From Anas platyrhynchos (lineage: Eukaryota > Chordata > Aves > Anseriformes > Anatidae): a DNA stretch of 64,000 nucleotides. The stretch is taken from the NCBI RefSeq assembly GCF_047663525.1, contig NC_092588.1, forward strand, positions 84,317,501 through 84,381,500, written 5' to 3'. Numbering within the stretch: position 1 is the stretch's first letter; each line of letters opens with the position of its first letter. The translations under genes and the position numbers were made by a program. The notes under the pieces are model-generated. The model saw nothing but the letters and a program-made list of their open reading frames with translations. It made no database searches and was not told where the DNA came from. Shown piece by piece: positions 59,593 through 64,000 of this stretch.

Positions 59593-62500
59593 TGATTATA
59601 CATCTTTTGGAAGTTTGCGTCTTTCTTATTTCTTTTGTTTAGACATGACACCTACATTTTGAAGGGTATCTATTTTGTTACATTCCTCCTAAGAATACAT
59701 TTTGCTGTCCCAGAATAGCTCTCTAATTAAGTATTTTGTGCTTTTGAAAAAAATTTACCTTTTCATCACATAGTTAGGTAACATTTACTCACGCTGTTTG
59801 GAGTTTATTAAAAAGTGCCTGTGTTTTTATTTGCATAGCTTCCATGTACTTCCATAAGCATTTGTAACAGCTGACATACCCTTGATCAATAACAATCCTT
59901 CCCTCTTCTTACATATGCACAGATTTTAAATCCATTAGAAAAGAAGCAGCGTAAGTATGTAGTTTACCTTTTTCCCCTTTTACAGTATCACTCCTGTACA
60001 ACCTTCTCTGTCATTCCTATGTAACTTGTACAATTCTAGCATCGCATAAGGTTGAATGGCGCAGAACTATTCCCAAATCATGAAAGAGTTTGTGGTTACT
60101 ACAGGAGAAAATCCAAACCCCAAAGACACAACATAAACCTAGTTCCTGAATAAGTCATTTCTACTACCAGGTCTGTAAAATCAGAAGCCAGCATCTGCTT
60201 TTTCTTTTCACTTTTTTGGTTTCTTATTCAGATCCTGAATGAGTATGAGAAGCATAACAATTGTCTTCCTCACCTTTACCCAAATGTTTATATTTTATAC
60301 TTAAATTCTTGTATAAAAAAAAAAAAAAAGAAAAACAGAATGTAAGCATTTTTCCACTGTAAAAGCAATGGTTTTGTAAATATAAAATTATTATTTTACT
60401 GTTTTATAAAGTTTCTTAAATTAAAGATTATGTGCCATAACTTCAATTTGGATTTATTTCTCAAAGTGTTGAAGAACAGGGGTGGGTTTTTTTCCTAATG
60501 ATTTATTCTTATATCCTCAACTTTAAGGTATTTCACCTGCATTCCTATGACAGCTACCATAATAATTCAGAGTTCAAATGCAAATATTTTATTTAAAGCA
60601 CTTAAGGAAATATAAAGTATATTTAAATATTCATAACTCCACCAGTAATATACTTAATTCAGAGTGTAAGAGAAAGCTACTGATTACACAACATTATAAG
60701 GTTACCAGCATTTCTGGGGTCTTAATGTCAATATTACAGAAAAACTGAATGCATGAGTTACTACTGTGAGATACACACAATTTGGGTAAGTCTTTGCATG
60801 CTGTCTCCTAATGAAAATTCAATAGGTTGTTTACCCATTTCAAGATGGATGATATGCACAATATTACATTGAATACACTATTAAAAGAAGTCATGTTACA
60901 AAGAGCTGTTCTTGACAAACTTCCCACATACAATGGAATTTCACAAATCCTCAAAGTGACAAGATTTTGAGAGCAATGGTAAAATGCTCATCAAATTACC
61001 TGTACGCTTTTGTTCTCATTCCCAGCCCTCATGGCTACAGAAACTACCTGTTCTCTGCCCTCTGATTTGTACCAGAGCAAACGTAACCTATTAGGAATAC
61101 ATTATAGCATTATCATTATGATGTGTTAAAAAGACTGTCTTGTTTTCTGATGATTGCCGATAAACACCCAGGCTGCTGGGCCCAAAGAAGTACTTAGGTT
61201 GAGAAAGGGCTCCAGCACATATGAGGAATAAAATTGAACCTAATAGCAGCTGCAAAGCTTTTTTATAGAGTACCAGTTCCGGTAAACACACCTTAGCCAG
61301 AGAAATGTTTTAGCCTAATGTTTTTATGAAATTCTTTTCAGTTTTTTAAAAAAAGGTCTATAGAATCCATCTCCCTCCAGGAGATCCTGATTAAACCTCT
61401 GTGAAATTTAGTGGTTTCACTGGCAGAGAGCCATTTGTTTATGAGCTTTTTATCCATCTATATACAGATGGACTTACTGTAAAACATATTTGCTTTTGTC
61501 TTTTAAGAAAAAGCCAATATTCTATGAAAGACACAGACTAAAACATGCTCCCTGGTGTGGATGTGATGTAAGTATTACAGGCTTGATTGAAAACAACATT
61601 TAAACCCCCAAATAAAAACACACCGGTACAAACTAGAGCTCAGTTATCTCAGAAATTCCAGGAAATCATTTTAAAAAACAAAGAAGTGCAAAATTTTATG
61701 CGTATGCAACACTGAAGACAGCAAATGATACAGATTTGAGAGTACAACCACTCTAAAACGTGAGTCCGTAGGTGACAGCTGAATACCACTGCAGGTTACA
61801 TTGAACTCAGACATCCAACTGTCTTTGTCTGAATTTTGAGCTAAATCCCACTCCAATTTCTTTTAGCTTCAGGTATCGCTGAACCTTACCTTTAACAAAC
61901 TTAACTATTAAATTACAGAGAGAACATTGGTGCCATTTACTGCAACTTATTGTCAATCATATTTTGACTAGTGTTTAAAAACAGGACAGAAAATACACAA
62001 GGACTTAGTGATTTAGAGACACCTTGAAAATTACTAATAGAAGCCTTATTCCCTTGTTTCAGTAAGATTTCCAGTGCTTTCTGTTATTGAAGAAAGAGTT
62101 AAAAATACCAATATTTTATGTTAATTGAGAACTGACCAATATTGTTTAAAGTATCAACACTGAGACCACAATACCTTGGACAAGAGACACAAAATTCCTC
62201 TTCAAATGAAAATATTTGTTTGGGTTTTGAATAAAATAACATGGCAATAACTCCACAGTAGGAACAGATTGGTCAATCTTACCTACTGTACTTATTGATT
62301 AATGCTGCCAGTTTGCTGTGGAGTGCCTGTCACTCAAAAGCCTGAAACCTTATGTGAGCAATGACACAACATCTGGTTTATAACAGTTTTACTGAACCTT
62401 TGCTATTGATTGTTTCCTTGTTGTTTTGTGCCTTACTGCTATGACTGTGTTTATGACATTTTTCCTGTGTTTCTGGCCTAAATGCATAGCAATCATTCTT

Positions 62501-64000
62501 TTTTTTTCAGTCAAAAAATACATAGGATGAGTAGTGCAAAATAAAACTGGATGTGGATGAGATTGACAAGTTGATGTCAGATTGACATTGATGTCAAATG
62601 TCAAAACTTTCTTCTTTTATTCCACAGAGTAAATAAATATAGGTCCTTTATTAACAGAAATTTCTCAATCTCTAAAAAAATAAAAAAAAAATAAATAAAA
62701 AAAAAACAGAAAAAAAGACAGAAAACAAAGAAAAAAGGGATTTATAGAACATATTGTATCTCCACTGATGCAATTTAACCAACAGAAACAGAAATATAAT
62801 GCAAGAAACCACTACCTCAGTCTTGCTGCTTGTTTACCACATTATTTATCTTGATTTCCTTTTGTAGTTGCTGGGACATGATCCTTATATATCAGCTTGC
62901 TGTTAAATCTGGTGTATTTCCAGGCATATCTGTGAAAAAGAACAATATGTACTGTTTGCTATTGTGTTTTTTTTTTGTTTGTTTTCTGAAATATTAATGA
63001 ATTATGGTGCAATAACAATAATATAACTAATAATTAATAAAATTTGGATCCCACTTCAAAACCTGACAGATTTCCACCACATTTCTAACCACAGAGAATC
63101 TGTGCCCAAATCCTATGTGCCTTTGTATTGACCCAGTCCTCATCTCAGATGCATATGAGTGCCCAAGGAATTTACCTATGTCTAAGTACAAATTACTGAT
63201 ACGTTGGACAAGATGTTAAAATGAGGAGCAAGAGAACTGAGTTTTATTTTTGACATTTATATTCACTTATTTAAACTGGCTACTTTGCTCTTTTCTATCT
63301 CCACTTCAAAAATGAACTTAATGACATTTTTCACATTAGAAAGCTATTACTGAGATGACCAAAGAAATATTTTATTTAAAAGGGAAAAACAACAACGAAA
63401 GAACAATCTGCCTCATATCAGTTCAACACAACTTTTTCTTGCACCAATAAATATATAAAAAAAAAATGTATGCAGAGCAGTAGTATTTCTTTGTGGCAAA
63501 TACTCAATGCATGTGTTTCAAGACACGTAAGAAATACTCTCTTGATAAATGAACAAGTTCTTATTGCTCATTAGGCGTAGTAACATAATACCAAAATAAT
63601 ATTGGACTATACTGTACTAGCTGTTACGCTTCCTTTAAGCTTAAAATCAAGCACTGCAGTTTGGATGGTTTTCTTATTTCAGTTCTTCACAGCTTTTTTA
63701 AAACTAATGAATATTAGGCAGAAACAAACTTGTAATATTCCTAGTTAAATATAAGAATTACTTCATAGGATAACCACTGGAAAATACACGGCCATCCATT
63801 AAAATTATATAAGACAGGACACATCTTACTATGCAACATCAAAGAATACAATCAGAGTTAAGAAAAATACCAGCCTTGCATTCTCCAGAAGATATTAGAA
63901 TACTATACCTATATAAAAAAAAGGATATGCAGAAATGTAACTTTCTCAGTTTTCTCAGTGTACATTATCTTTTCTGATTTATCTTTTCTGATTTTCTATT
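59593..64000. other. AT-rich noncoding DNA, no gene seen
   Basis: Composition returns to the low-CpG, AT-rich state of the rest of the window. Frames are at most 71 codons and unconvincing. There is an A15 run near 60315 and an A-rich low-complexity tract at 62673-62738. No mobile element or RNA gene is recognised. Confidence 0.65.
62673..62738. repeat. A-rich low-complexity tract
   Basis: Mixed AAAT / AAAC / AAAG units make up an A-rich block of about 65 bp. Confidence 0.85.

Overview
The window looks like a piece of bird nuclear DNA, probably an AT-rich gene desert. The evidence is three CR1-type LINE copies with the avian/reptilian 3' end (short ATTCTGTG repeats), several LTRs of the kind common in avian class III (ERVL-like) endogenous retroviruses, many A/T-rich microsatellites, and very few CpGs over most of its length. 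I found no protein-coding host gene I can defend. The open frames are short, lack recognisable domains, or lie inside repeats. No tRNA, rRNA, CRISPR array or bacterial-type operon is visible.

Layout. Bases 1-126 are the tail of an LTR that runs off the left edge and lacks its middle. Bases 127-32013 are AT-rich noncoding DNA with microsatellites, short hairpins and one possible ancient tRNA-derived SINE remnant near 15.4 kb. A nearly complete solo LTR of the same family lies at 32014-32718. After more noncoding DNA come two plus-strand CR1 copies (38822-39844 and about 41732-43436), each with a broken reverse transcriptase, and a minus-strand CR1 3' end (45722-46082). Bases 46083-52362 are noncoding.

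The unusual part is about 52.36-59.6 kb. It is richer in GC and CpG than its surroundings. It starts with a plus-strand solo LTR of about 1.08 kb that carries a 67-bp GGAT array, and ends with a probable minus-strand LTR (58938-59592) with near-identical 58/59-bp direct repeats. Between them lie about 4.3 kb of unrecognised sequence with several splice-site-like signals, then about 1.15 kb of G-rich pentamer-based minisatellite (57736-58888). The island may be a segment moved here from a GC-richer place, or the remains of a multi-exon gene or long noncoding RNA locus. Neither can be settled from sequence alone. Bases 59593-64000 return to AT-rich desert.

Nothing here works together as a pathway. 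The best candidates for something undescribed are the island with its pentamer array, the conserved hairpin near the 3' ends of two different LTRs, and a small CpG-retaining inverted-repeat cluster at 4.3 kb.
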